In this document: positions 33,058-44,100 of the stretch, in pieces | Numbering within the stretch: position 1 is the first letter of the stretch | How the letters are laid out: every line of letters starts with the position of its first letter | Origin: Flagellimonas spongiicola | GTDB taxonomy: Bacteria; Bacteroidota; Bacteroidia; Flavobacteriales; Flavobacteriaceae | DNA length: 64,000 bases | Direction of reading: 5' to 3' | Assembly: GCF_023502425.1 (NCBI RefSeq) | Contig: NZ_JAMFMA010000002.1 | Coordinates: forward strand, 682,001 to 746,000 | Made by a program: the position numbers and the translations under genes | Notes under the pieces: generated by a model | The model's database searches: none | Told to the model about the DNA's origin: nothing | What the model saw: only the letters and a program-made list of their open reading frames with translations

Positions 33058-35247
33058 ATGTCAAAAAAGAAGAAAAGAGCAAGTAGTCAGCGGAAGAATG
33101 AAATAACCAAAGGCATTTTTACAGTTCTAGAAAAAGAACCTAACAAGAGCTTCAATTACAAACAGATAGCTTCAAAACTTGGAATATCTGATACACGAGA
33201 CAGGAATGCACTGATCAAACGTTTAGGGCAGCTAAAAGCAACGGAACGGATATTGGAAGTAGAGCGCGGAAAGTTCAAGAAGAAACCTTCACTTCATACT
33301 TACTATACTGGAAAGGTAGATTTAACTACAAGTGGCAATGCGTATATCATAACCGAAGAATTTGATGATGATGTATTTGTTCCCTACAATAAATTAAACA
33401 AGGCTTTTCATGGAGATACGGTTGAAGTTTTTCTAAGACCAAGAAGAAATGGTAAAAAACCGGAAGGGGAAATCGCGAAAGTACTGGAGCGAAGAAAATC
33501 CTCTTATGTGGGAATTGTGGACAAGCAGAAGACTTTTGCGTTTGTTCGACCTACCGACCCGAAGATGTACACCGATATTTTTATTCCATTGGAAAAATTA
33601 AAAAAAGCCAAGGATGGGGACAAGGTATTGGTAAAATTGGGTGATTGGCCAAATGATGCCGATTCACCTTATGGAGAGGTAGTGGAAATACTGGGAAAAC
33701 CTGGAGAACACAATACAGAGATACATTCCATTTTGGCAGAGTATGGCTTGCCATATGAATTTCCTTATGAGGTAGAACAATATGCCAAGACCTTGGATAC
33801 CAGCATCCAAGAATCGGAAATTGCCAAGCGAAGGGATATGAGGGATGTCCTCACCTTTACAATTGACCCTAAAGATGCCAAGGATTTTGATGATGCCTTG
33901 TCCTTTCAAAAATTGGAGAATGGTAATTATGAAATTGGGGTGCATATTGCAGATGTATCGCATTATGTGCAACCAGATACCATTTTGGAAGATGTGGCCT
34001 ATGAACGTGCCACTTCCGTTTATTTAGTGGATAGGGTGGTACCTATGTTGCCCGAAGTACTTTCCAATTTAGCATGTTCTTTAAGGCCAAATGAAGAGAA
34101 ATATACATTTTCGGCCATTTTTGAAATGGATGAAAATGCCAAGCTTATCAACCAATGGTTTGGGCGTACGGCAATCAACTCCAATGAGCGGTTTGCGTAT
34201 GAAGAAGCACAACAAATTATTGAGACCAAGTCCGCTGAAATACCAAAGGCAATTTCAATTCGTAAGGATGCTTATGTTGTTTCAGATGAGATAGTTGAAG
34301 CAATTTTGACTTACGATAAATTGGCTAAGATCATGCGTAAAAAACGTATGGATGAAGGAGCTATTTCCTTTGATAAGATTGAAGTCCGTTTCAATCTGAA
34401 TGCCAAGAACGAACCTGAAGGTGTTTATTTCAAGGAATCAAAAGATGCAAATAAGCTGATTGAGGAGTTTATGTTATTGGCCAATAGAAAAGTTGCTGAG
34501 TTTATTGGGAAACAAAAAAAGACGTTTGTCTATCGAATCCATGATGAACCGGATGAAGAGAAATTAATGGCCTTAAATGGGGTTATTTCCAGATTTGGAC
34601 ATAGTATTAACCTAAGGGATAAAAAGAGCTTAAACAGCTCTTTAAACCAGCTTCTGAAGGATGTAAAAGGGAAGAAAGAGCAAAATCTTGTGGATACATT
34701 GACCATCCGGAGTATGAGCAAGGCCATTTATACCACGGATAACATAGGACACTATGGATTAGGCTTTGAATACTACACTCATTTTACTTCGCCTATTAGA
34801 AGATATCCAGATGTAATGGTACATCGTTTGTTACAACATTATCTTGATGGAGGAAAACCACCAAAAGATACCTTGTATGAAGACAAATGCAAGCATTCCT
34901 CAGATATGGAATTATTGGCGGCCAGCGCAGAACGGGATTCTATCAAATACATGCAGATAAAATTCATGGAAGACCATAATGACCAAAAGTTCTTGGGTGT
35001 TATTTCCGGAGTCACGGAATGGGGTATTTATGTTGAAATCATTGAAAACAAATGCGAAGGCATGGTGCGCATCCGGGATATAAAGGATGACTATTATATT
35101 TATGATGAACGTAACTTTGCCATTGTAGGAGAGCGTACCAAGCGAACGTACCAACTTGGTGATGAGGTATATGTGATGGTGAAGGCTACGGATTTAATTA
35201 AAAGACACTTGGATTTTTCCTTGTTGGGAAAAAGAAATTTGGAATAA
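33058..35247 (+). CDS. rnr: Ribonuclease R
   Basis: This is a 729-residue protein. It has an N-terminal winged-helix segment (NKSFNYKQIASKLGISDTRD), cold-shock domains (about 80-230), then the RNB catalytic core with DPKDAKDFDDALSF, whose Asp cluster binds Mg2+. The C-terminal S1 domain is FLGVISGVTEWGIYVEII. RNase R is a processive 3'-to-5' exonuclease that degrades structured RNA and matures rRNA and tmRNA. The gene is divergent from rpiB across the AT-rich spacer. A head-GIN gene follows 34 bp later. Confidence 0.97.
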   Translation: MSKKKKRASSQRKNEITKGIFTVLEKEPNKSFNYKQIASKLGISDTRDRNALIKRLGQLKATERILEVERGKFKKKPSLHTYYTGKVDLTTSGNAYIITEEFDDDVFVPYNKLNKAFHGDTVEVFLRPRRNGKKPEGEIAKVLERRKSSYVGIVDKQKTFAFVRPTDPKMYTDIFIPLEKLKKAKDGDKVLVKLGDWPNDADSPYGEVVEILGKPGEHNTEIHSILAEYGLPYEFPYEVEQYAKTLDTSIQESEIAKRRDMRDVLTFTIDPKDAKDFDDALSFQKLENGNYEIGVHIADVSHYVQPDTILEDVAYERATSVYLVDRVVPMLPEVLSNLACSLRPNEEKYTFSAIFEMDENAKLINQWFGRTAINSNERFAYEEAQQIIETKSAEIPKAISIRKDAYVVSDEIVEAILTYDKLAKIMRKKRMDEGAISFDKIEVRFNLNAKNEPEGVYFKESKDANKLIEEFMLLANRKVAEFIGKQKKTFVYRIHDEPDEEKLMALNGVISRFGHSINLRDKKSLNSSLNQLLKDVKGKKEQNLVDTLTIRSMSKAIYTTDNIGHYGLGFEYYTHFTSPIRRYPDVMVHRLLQHYLDGGKPPKDTLYEDKCKHSSDMELLAASAERDSIKYMQIKFMEDHNDQKFLGVISGVTEWGIYVEIIENKCEGMVRIRDIKDDYYIYDERNFAIVGERTKRTYQLGDEVYVMVKATDLIKRHLDFSLLGKRNLE

Positions 35248-35281
35248 CTATTGTTAGATAAAAAGCATATTTTTTTTGAAG

Positions 35282-35962
35282 ATGAAGACTTTAAAATTAG
35301 TGCTATTGTGTTTTGTATTTCAGATGGGATACGGTCAAGAGGAAACCTTGACCAAAACATTGAATGGTTTTACAGAGGTTAAAGGATTTGATGGCTTATC
35401 CATCAATTTGATCAAGTCAGACGAAAACAAAGCCATTATTAAAGGCGCTCATGTTGATAAAGTAGCCATTGTCAATAATCGGGGTGTGTTGAAATTACGT
35501 ATGGAAATCGATAAGATTTTCAGTGGGTACCGAACCTTTATCGACCTATATTATACTGATGAGCTTGTTGTAATTGATGTTAATGAAGATGCTAGAATCG
35601 CTTCAAAGGATGTCTTTGAACAACAGGTTTTGGATTTACGGGCACAAGAAGGCGGTGAACTTAAAATCAATTGTCAAACAGAACAATTGTTGCTCAAAGC
35701 TATCACTGGAGGTGAAATTGAAGTAAAAGGTTTTGCCGAAAACCAAGATGTGATCATCAACACTGGTGGTACCTATGAAGGAAGGGAGTTTAAAACAAAG
35801 TTTACAACAGTTAGCGTAAATGCTGGTGGAAATGCAGAAATTTATGCAACAGATTATGTAAAAGCCAATGTAAAGGCAGGTGGGGAAGTATTGGTTTATG
35901 GTGACCCCTTAAAAATGGATGAAAAAACTGTTTTTGGCGGAAAAATAATTCGGATGGATTGA
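35282..35962 (+). CDS. Head-GIN domain (DUF2807) secreted protein
   Basis: Started at the ATG at 35282 the protein has 226 residues and a signal peptide that ends near MGYGQ. A TTG codon 6 bp upstream is also in frame but adds only two residues. The body is a beta-solenoid type DUF2807 domain: FDGLSINLIKSDENKAIIKG, IDLYYTDELVVIDVNED, and GG-containing repeats (AITGGEIEVKG, VNAGGNAEIYA, VKAGGEVLVYG). It should be periplasmic or surface located. Function unknown. It is followed by a LysE transporter gene one base later. Confidence 0.9.
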   Translation: MKTLKLVLLCFVFQMGYGQEETLTKTLNGFTEVKGFDGLSINLIKSDENKAIIKGAHVDKVAIVNNRGVLKLRMEIDKIFSGYRTFIDLYYTDELVVIDVNEDARIASKDVFEQQVLDLRAQEGGELKINCQTEQLLLKAITGGEIEVKGFAENQDVIINTGGTYEGREFKTKFTTVSVNAGGNAEIYATDYVKANVKAGGEVLVYGDPLKMDEKTVFGGKIIRMD

Positions 35963-35963
35963 T

Positions 35964-36623
35964 ATGTTGGAAGATATTCAGGCAGCTATACCTTTAGGAT
36001 TTTTATTGGCCTTTATGATTGGCCCGGTTTTTTTTGTGCTTTTGGAGACAAGCGCCACAAAGGGGTTTAGGGCGGGTGTAAGTTTTGATTTTGGGGTAAT
36101 CGTTGCAGATATCGTTTTCTTATTGATTGCTTATTTCAGTAGTTTTCAACTTTTGGAAAATCTCAGTAATCAACCAGGTTTGTTTGTCTTTGGTGGAATG
36201 ATTTTACTGGTCTATGGTATTGTCATTTTTGTGAAAAAGGCATCTAAGAAAGAAAAATTAAAAGCTTCAAAAGGGAATTATATGGGTTTGATGGTTAAAG
36301 GATTTCTACTCAACTTTATCAATATAGGCGTGTTGGCATTTTGGTTGGGATTGATTGTAATTGTTGGTCCTAGTCTGGATAATGATCCTAATCGTATAAT
36401 GGTATTTTTCAGTACAATGATCATCGTGTATTTTGCTACGGATTTAGTGAAAATTCTACTGGCAAAGCAACTGAAAGGATATTTGACCCAAGAGCGTATC
36501 GTTCTAATCAAGAAGGTTTTAGGATTGGTTATTATTGTTTGCGGAATCGTTTTGATCATCAAAGGATTTTTACCTAAGGAAAAATTTGATATCAAAGAGG
36601 GAATAGAACGTATCAGCGAATAA
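35964..36623 (+). CDS. LysE-family transporter
   Basis: This 219-residue protein has six membrane segments and the LysE-family opening IPLGFLLAFMIGPVFFVLLE, then GFRAGVSFDFGVIVADIVFLLIAYFSS. It should export an amino acid or a related small molecule. It follows the head-GIN gene by one base and ends at the 36626-36648 terminator. Confidence 0.9.
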   Translation: MLEDIQAAIPLGFLLAFMIGPVFFVLLETSATKGFRAGVSFDFGVIVADIVFLLIAYFSSFQLLENLSNQPGLFVFGGMILLVYGIVIFVKKASKKEKLKASKGNYMGLMVKGFLLNFINIGVLAFWLGLIVIVGPSLDNDPNRIMVFFSTMIIVYFATDLVKILLAKQLKGYLTQERIVLIKKVLGLVIIVCGIVLIIKGFLPKEKFDIKEGIERISE

Positions 36624-36625
36624 AA

Positions 36626-36648
36626 AAACCCGACTTAATGTCGGGTTT
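36626..36648. terminator. Intrinsic terminator after the LysE gene, possibly bidirectional
   Basis: AAACCCGAC-TTAAT-GTCGGGTTT is a 9-bp stem with 5-nt loop. On the plus strand it ends in a short T run, and on the minus strand a T-rich stretch also follows, so it can also stop transcription leaving the tRNA-Cys gene. It sits 3 bp after the LysE stop codon. Confidence 0.85.
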
Positions 36649-36652
36649 GATG

Positions 36653-36723
36653 AGGCATCGAGCGGATTCGAACCGCTGTACAAGCTTTTGCAGAGCTGTG
36701 CCTAGCCACTCGGCCACGATGCC
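36653..36723 (-). tRNA. tRNA-Cys (GCA)
   Basis: On the minus strand this is 71 nt with acceptor arms GGCATCG/CGATGCC, a D-arm beginning GCCGAGTGG, anticodon loop CTGCAAA (anticodon GCA), a T-arm AGCGG-TTCGAAT-CCGCT and discriminator U73, which is required for Cys tRNAs. CCA is not encoded. The first anticodon-stem pair looks like a C-U mismatch. It lies between the folB gene and the terminator. Confidence 0.95.
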
Positions 36724-36734
36724 AATTTAGGCTG

Positions 36735-36742
36735 CAAATGTA
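36735..36742 (-). promoter_or_regulatory. -7 element of tRNA-Cys
   Basis: Read on the minus strand it is TACATTTG, an exact TAnnTTTG match ending 11 bp before the first base of the mature tRNA. Confidence 0.55.
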
Positions 36743-36768
36743 CTACTTTTTTTAGCTTACCCAAACCT

Positions 36769-37131
36769 TTAGTTGGGTCTTTCAGCCTTTAAAACAACAG
36801 CAACACTTTGTACATCGCCACCAATTGGAGGATTGATTTTCGCTACTTCGATTTCAGCATTTTCCACTGCTGGAAGTTCTAGGAAAACCCGATCTATAAT
36901 ACGCTTGGCAACATGTTCCAATAAATTGGAGCGTATCGCCATTTCTTCTTTTACAATATTGTTGAGGTGAACGTAATCCACTGTTTCATCCAGCTTGTCG
37001 GATTGTGCAGGTTGGGACAAATTGGCATAAACTTCCAGGTCCACACGATAGTCACTTCCAATAAGCATTTCTTCCTTTAAACATCCATGATTGGAATGAA
37101 CTCGGATGTTTTTAAGCTTGATTTTTCCCAC
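36769..37131 (-). CDS. folB: Dihydroneopterin aldolase
   Basis: The 120-residue protein is a full-length FolB. IRVHSNHGCLKEEMLIG carries the conserved catalytic region with Glu, and VAKINPPIGGDVQSVAV carries the conserved Lys. The folate-pathway enzyme converts dihydroneopterin to 6-hydroxymethyl-dihydropterin. The start is a GTG codon at 37131; the ATG five bases upstream is in another frame. It lies downstream of sprF with a 43-bp gap. Confidence 0.95.
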   Translation of the reverse strand: MGKIKLKNIRVHSNHGCLKEEMLIGSDYRVDLEVYANLSQPAQSDKLDETVDYVHLNNIVKEEMAIRSNLLEHVAKRIIDRVFLELPAVENAEIEVAKINPPIGGDVQSVAVVLKAERPN

Positions 37132-37151
37132 ACCATTTTGTTTTGGTGCGA

Positions 37152-37159
37152 CAAAAATA
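37152..37159 (-). promoter_or_regulatory. -7 element of folB
   Basis: Read on the minus strand it is TATTTTTG, an exact TAnnTTTG match 20 bp upstream of the folB GTG. It gives folB its own promoter after the long spr operon. Confidence 0.5.
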
Positions 37160-37174
37160 GGTCAAACAAGCTAA

Positions 37175-38125
37175 TTAATACATACACCTACAGTTACTGA
37201 TACCTTGGAAAAGGTCCATACCCACGGTTACAACATGAGTACCGGTACTGTAGCCAAGTATTTCATTGGTGATTATTTGATAGGAATAACCGAAATAAAA
37301 ATTCGATTTTTTAAGACCTGCAATTGGTGCTATGTATAATGGCGTACCCAGCTGATCATTCAGGAATCTATAGGTCAAACCAACATAGTAATAATCCTCA
37401 AAATCATGGAACCTGAACTTTGCGTTCAAATCAGTAACTGATCGACCATCACTTTCAAAATACTGGTAAAATACTGAAGGTTCAACTTCCAGTTTGCTGT
37501 TTTTGCTTTTGGAAATACTATACCCCGCATAGGCATAATAGTTTCTTAGTGTGTTAGGTTCAAAAACAGGATTGAATTGCTCCAAATTCTTATTCAGGAT
37601 ATTGGATGCATTCACACTCACGAAGAACTTTTTATAACGGTAAAGCATTCCCACGTCAAAATTGTGATTGGTCGTTGACTTATCATCAGTTGGCCGTTGC
37701 CCGTTAAAGTCGGTGAAATTCTCTACATCTATCCTAAACTGGTTGAAGTTGTATGAAATTCCGAATGATAAAAAGATATCTTCATATCTATCTAAAGTAA
37801 GATGGTGTGCAAAAGAAACCCTTGCACCTCTTTGTTTGGTTTCTCCGTTGCTATCGTTGTACATCAACATTCCCAGACCAGATCTGTTTCCAATTCTGGC
37901 ATCTGCAGCCAAAGTCTGGGTATCCGGGGCATCCTCAATACCCACCCATTGCGTTAGACCATTTAATCGCACTTTAATGTGATCACCTATACCTGCATAG
38001 GTTGGGGACATCAGAAAAGGATTGTCCGCAATATATTGCGATAGCTGCGGAATGGTCAATTCCTGGGCAGCACCACCAAAGGTGATTAGAAATACGAGGA
38101 TTGGGGCTATGTGTTTTTTTAACAT
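37175..38125 (-). CDS. sprF: SprF, PorP/SprF-family protein for SprB export
   Basis: Started at the ATG at 38125 the protein has 316 residues and a signal peptide ending near FGGAAQ. An upstream ATG at 38173 would run inside sprB. The opening QELTIPQLSQYIADNPFLMSPTYAG matches the PorP/SprF family of outer-membrane T9SS proteins, and the body alternates as beta strands (VSFAHHLTLDRYEDIFLSFG, YRYKKFFVSVNAS). SprF is needed for SprB secretion in F. johnsoniae. It follows sprB by 19 bp. The gene order sprC-sprD-sprB-sprF is the same as in that organism. Confidence 0.95.
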   Translation of the reverse strand: MLKKHIAPILVFLITFGGAAQELTIPQLSQYIADNPFLMSPTYAGIGDHIKVRLNGLTQWVGIEDAPDTQTLAADARIGNRSGLGMLMYNDSNGETKQRGARVSFAHHLTLDRYEDIFLSFGISYNFNQFRIDVENFTDFNGQRPTDDKSTTNHNFDVGMLYRYKKFFVSVNASNILNKNLEQFNPVFEPNTLRNYYAYAGYSISKSKNSKLEVEPSVFYQYFESDGRSVTDLNAKFRFHDFEDYYYVGLTYRFLNDQLGTPLYIAPIAGLKKSNFYFGYSYQIITNEILGYSTGTHVVTVGMDLFQGISNCRCMY

Positions 38126-38144
38126 GATGCTGTAGGTTAAACTA

Positions 38145-41100
38145 TCACTGTCGATATAGGGTAAAATGTCCAACTAGTTCGCGATCATCATTCTCACCTT
38201 GAAGTTTGATGATGTACCAGTAATCACCGGTTGGAAGCTCACTATTATTGTAGATTCCGCTCCATCCGGCATCGCCATATCCCATACGATAGAGCTCTCT
38301 ACCATAACGATCAAAAATGATCATTAGTACGTTCGGGAAGGCTTCTAAATTGTCTGGTAACCAGCGATCGTTAAGTCCGTCACCATCAGGAGTAAAGAAA
38401 TCAGGAACTTCAATATCTATGAATTCCATAAATATTTCCATGGTTACTTCACAGCCGTTTTGGTCAATAACGGTTACTTCATACGTATCAGTTCTGTTAA
38501 TGATATAGGTATTGTCTGTACCGTTATCAACACCATCAAAAATGAAGGTGTAATCTTCCAATCCTCCACCGGCAACCGCAGTAATTTCATTGATGTTGTT
38601 ATTTTCCAACAACAATGTCAAAGGTTCAAATCCTGTGATGCTGAAATCAACAGTGTTGATACATCCATTTGAATGTGCAATGGTCAAGAAATGATCACCA
38701 GGAGCTATGTTTATAAAATCGGCTGTTAACTGTAAATCATTTGGATCTGCTGAATCCAAGGCGTACATTACATCTGCAAGTACAGTGGTATCCTCAAATA
38801 CAATATCCAATCTGTTCGTTGGCAGGTTACCATCACACTCGTAAACTGGAGTTACTTCTGCGGCTAAGTTCACACCTGGATTAATCTCTACGATTACATT
38901 GGTCTCACAACCTTGGGCATCACGTACAAATACCACATGTGTACTAGCTGGCAAGTTTTGGAACAATACCTGATCTTGAACAAAGTCAGCATCGGCATTG
39001 GAATTCAAACTTGTGAAATATGGAGCGGTTCCACCAGTAATATCCAACTCAAATTCTCCATCGGCACTATTGAAACAAACCTCATGCATAACATTGATGG
39101 CTTGAGCCTGAATAGGAGTTGGTTGTTCAATTTCGAATTGGAAGGTTTCAAAACATCCATTTCTATCCTGAGCAATTACATCGTAAATACCTGGAGCCAA
39201 ATCCGTAAAGGTTCCAACGGTATCAAACTGATCTAAGTTAGGTGTTATGGCATAGAAGATATCTCCTGTTCCTCCGGAAACTTCCACGGTTATCGTACCA
39301 TCTTCCAATCCAGAACAAGTAACGTCGGTAGACTCTTGTCTATCAATTTGTAATGGCGCAGGGTCAATTATATCGATAGGAATACTTGTAGCCTGACAGT
39401 CCATACTTGTAACATGCACATAATAGGTTCCAGCGATTAAGTTTCTAAAGTCACCTGTATTCTGAGGACCAGCCACTGAACTTGTCAATCCTGGGTCACT
39501 GAACAGTTCATAAGAATAGTTGCCTAATCCACCTACAGCATTTGCCAGGATGATTGCAGAAGCCTCTCCTGTACAATTAACCGTTGCAGCACTAGCATCA
39601 ATTAATACGTCCAATGGCACAATTGGGTCAACTGTTACCTGGTTGGATATCATGGCCTCACAACCAAAAGCATCTCTTACAAAATACTGGTAAGCGCCAT
39701 CAGGAACCGTGAAGGTATGGGTATTGCCACCCGCCATGTTCGTATACAATACACCATCAGTACTATACTGGTATGGTCCTGTACCACCAGCGGCGGAAAG
39801 TTCAATTTGTCCCTGGGTAGTACATGTCAATGGCGACAATTGAATCAGGTTTGCCATTACCTCAACAGGTTCGGAAATAGTTACCTGAACCGTTTCCATG
39901 TCACAGCTCCATCCATCGGAAACTGTAATACTATAGGTTCCAGCACCTAAGTTGTTGAACGCTGGGTTGGATTGTGCACCAGAACTGTTGATAATTGTAG
40001 TTCCAGCTGAATCGTACACATTCAACACATATTGATAAACACCTCTTCCGTTCAATACGTTGATTGCCGTAACCGTTGCATTGGTATCACCATAGCAAAC
40101 CAAATTTGTAGGTGTTGCGTCAATATCTGCTGTAATTGGTGTTGGCGCAGTTAAGGTAATAGGTTCATTGATTGTACAACCCGCGTTATCCGTAATTTCA
40201 ACATCGAATAATCCTGCGGACAGCCCTTGGAAAACAAAACTTACCACATTGGAAATGTTGTACACTTGGGACGTAGTTGTATTCGTCAATTGAATATCAT
40301 AAGGAGCAAAACCACCTGTTGGTGAAACTTCAATTTCCCCTAGGTTGTCTGCACAGGTAACATTGGCTACTTCTATAGGAGTTGCAGCCAAAGCCATGTC
40401 TGGTGATGCAATTGTAATGGTGTTGGAATCTTCAACACAAAGTGGATTTGCTGTTTGTGTTACACGTACAAAATAGTTTCCACCTGAGAATCCAGGGATA
40501 CTCAACGGATTAGTGGTGGTGTTTGCAGAACCAGTCACACCCGTAGTAGTTCCATCCCCATTAAACACTTCGTAATCGTAAGTACCGGTGTATCCTGTAA
40601 CATTGATTTCCATAGCACCATTGCTATCACCAAAACAAATTGCTGGTGCGGTTGGTGTCGCCACCACATCAATCAAATCATAAGGAGCGATATCGTAAGG
40701 TGTCGCGTCCACAAAACAACCTGTTGTATTGTCTGTTACCCTTATGGTATAACTTCCAGGTTGGGTAAGCTCAAATGTGGCCGTCACATTCGTTGGATTA
40801 CTGGTAAGGCTTCCCAACGGATTACCCACAGGCAACAATTCGTAGGTATATGTGTTTCCAGGATTACCATCATCTGTAACGGTTACCAATACTTCTTCCG
40901 GATTCGCACAACTTATTGCAGTGTTCTGTGTTACAGCCACAGTGAATACATTGATTGGTTGAATCGGTGCAACCACAGCTGTTTGTGCGCATGAGTTTGC
41001 ATCGGTAACAAAGGCGGTGATGTTTTGTACAACTCCTGTATCAACCACTTCGAAAGTATTTGAAGCTTGGAAGTTCACATTATCAATACTATACAAGTAT

Positions 41101-44100
41101 GGCCCCGTGCCTCCAGCAGCCGTGACAGTAATGGTTGAAGTATTTACCGCATTGCTGGTATTACAAACAAATGCCGTGGCCAAAGCAGAAACATTTAGTG
41201 CCGTTGGCTCAGTTACTGTTTGATCAAAGAACGCATCACAAGATCTAGAGGAAATTACCCTTACTCTATAATCCCCTTGTGGAAGATTATCAAAGACATT
41301 ACTTGCCTGTGCAGCCCTATAAGGAACTACAAGGTTGGACATCTCATATAGTTCAAAATTGTAAATAGGGTTAACAGCAGACGCCGGATTTAATTCCACA
41401 GTCAGAATACCATCAGAACCACCATTACAACTAACCGGGTCCATTGCAACATTGTCAATTACTGGAACCACAGGAGCATCCAAGTCCTGGGTAACCACAA
41501 CAGTACATGGCGTAACAGTATCCCCGTCTGTAACAGTGAATGTATAAGTTCCCGCCTGCGTTAAACCTGTAAACACACCTGTTGCGTTGCTTGCTGTAGT
41601 TACTGCATCAGGGAACAAAACATCATAAGTTAGGTTAACAGAACCTCCATTTACAGTAATGGTAATATGTCCGCCTGGATCAACAGTACAATCTATTGGT
41701 TTTACCACCGCGGCGGTTGCGACCATCTCGTCAAGCAAGACAACAGGACCAATTGTAGTTGAACATGACCATTGATCTGTTATTCTAACCTCATAAGAGC
41801 CGGCACCTAAGCCAGAGAATACAGTTCCTGTTTTGGGTGAACCAACATCAACACTGTTTCTTACTAGTTGATAGCTATAATTGATTCCTTGACCACCAGC
41901 AGTACCAACAACTTCAATTTCACCCTGTAGCGCAGTACAATTTTCTTGATTGATTTGCAGTGTAGCTGTAATTGCGGTTGGGTCAACAAGATTTACGTTT
42001 GGCAACTGGAATTCACATCCATTGGTATCAGCTACCCAAACTTGATAATCAGTTCCCGCTCCTGCACCGCCAGCAAGTCCGGTAAATTGTGGAGCTGCTT
42101 GATAACTTGCAGGGAATGTTGGGGCTGGGTTGGAAGCCAAGTCCACAAAGTAAGTGTAGCCTCCCCATCCGCCAGCTGGATTGATTACCTCAATTACACC
42201 ATCATTTAATGCACAAGTAACCGCTGTAACCTGAGTGTTGGCAGAAATACCCACATTTGGCCCAAGGATTGCAAAAGCTTCCGCATAAACGCAAGCAGAA
42301 CCAGGAGGGTTGGTGTCGGTTACTTCAATATAGTAATTACCTGCAGCTAGCCCAGTAATTGTAAAGTTTCCATCTGCATCACCTCCCGCAGTGACCGTAT
42401 CGTCAGCAAGATTTCCAGGAGTGTTGTTAACATCGTAATACAATGTATAGGTGGTTGCACTGGCATAGGTCAGTGTTGCGGCATCTTGCAGATCCAATTC
42501 CACCGTGCCATCAGTGTCACCAAAGCAAGTAACATCGCTTGTGTTGGATACTACTAAATCCAAGATTTCTGGGTCAACAACAGTATGTGTTGCTCCTATG
42601 ATACAACCGGTAATTGTATTTCTTACCTCAAAATTATGAACACCAACCGTCAACCCTGTGAAGCTACCTGAAGGTTGGAACGCTCCAGCAGGCAATAACC
42701 TAAACTCATAGTTTGCCGGCGTAGTAGTTGAATTTGTTATACTACCAGTGGCAGTAATTGTGATTTCTTCACCGACAACACAAGTTGCGGCAGCATCAAT
42801 TGAAACACTTGTAGAAAGTAATTCATCAAAGGCATTGATGGTTTCATTTGTTGTGCCCAGACAACCGTTGTCATCGTAAACATTGATGATATAACTACCC
42901 CCCGTAGTATTTGTTTCCGTGTATATATTGTTGGCACCAGATTGTACTACAACATCATCACCTGTAGGCAACGTACCTTGGTCATTGATGAATTCATAGA
43001 TTACGTAGTTTCCACTGCCTCCAGTTATGGACGCTGCATTAATTGTGATTGTTGCATTGTCCATGTTGTTTCCTGTAGCACATCCAAATTCAACTACTGA
43101 AGTGTTGACATTCGCAATTACATCAGGCTCAGAAATAACCTGGGTTTGTGTAAATGTACATCCGTTGGCAGCGGTAATCTCAATAGTGTACGTTATACCG
43201 GCAACCGCGCCTTCAAGTCCGCTAAAGGAGGCGGTAGTTGTTGTGTTTGAGGTAGGTGCAATTGGGAAAGCTGCTCCACTACCAGGACCTGAAATGATTT
43301 CAAAGGTGAATGGTCCAATCCCATTGTCCACAGCCGAAACATCAATTGTTCCATTATCATCTCCGTTACAGGTAACGTCGGTAAATGAATCAATATTAAA
43401 TGTTGGGGTAACCAAGGCTGGAACATCAACGATAATCGAACCAAGACAGTTTGGAACCGAAGTGGAAGTATCGTAAACCGTTACCGTATAGGAACCGGCC
43501 ACACTAGCGTCAGACCACACCAAAGAGCTACCTCCCATTGCAGTTCTTGCCTGATCTACTGCACCTGGACCATCTATTTCATAATCATAAGAACCTGAAC
43601 CCGCGGTTACATCTATTGCAATTTCAGCATTGTTGTTAGGTGCTGTTTGGCAATCCAACAGCGTGGCTAAAGTGGCATTAAATTGCAACGGAGGGTGAAT
43701 GTTGAACGGATCGGTATCTGCACAACCATCCACGGCCCTTACGGAAATGGTTTGACCAAGTCCTGAGCTCAAGTTGGAAACGGTATATTGATTGGAACCG
43801 TTAAACGTAATATTTTGATAGGGCCCACCATTAACGCTTAACTGATATGGTGAACTACCCGGAGTCGTCAAAGTTACAAGTACTTCAAAGGTACCTTCGG
43901 CAACACATTCGTCGACAACAGCCAAACTTACTTCAGGTCTAGGATCCAACCCAACCGTTATATCAAAATGGTCTATACAGTCATTCGCATCTTTTACATA
44001 AACCGTATAATCATCGTTAGCCAAGGCAGAGAAAAGACCATTGGTGTTAGTACCTGTCCATGTTGCAGCAGTAGGAGCAGCAGCTGTTTGTAGCTCTAGT

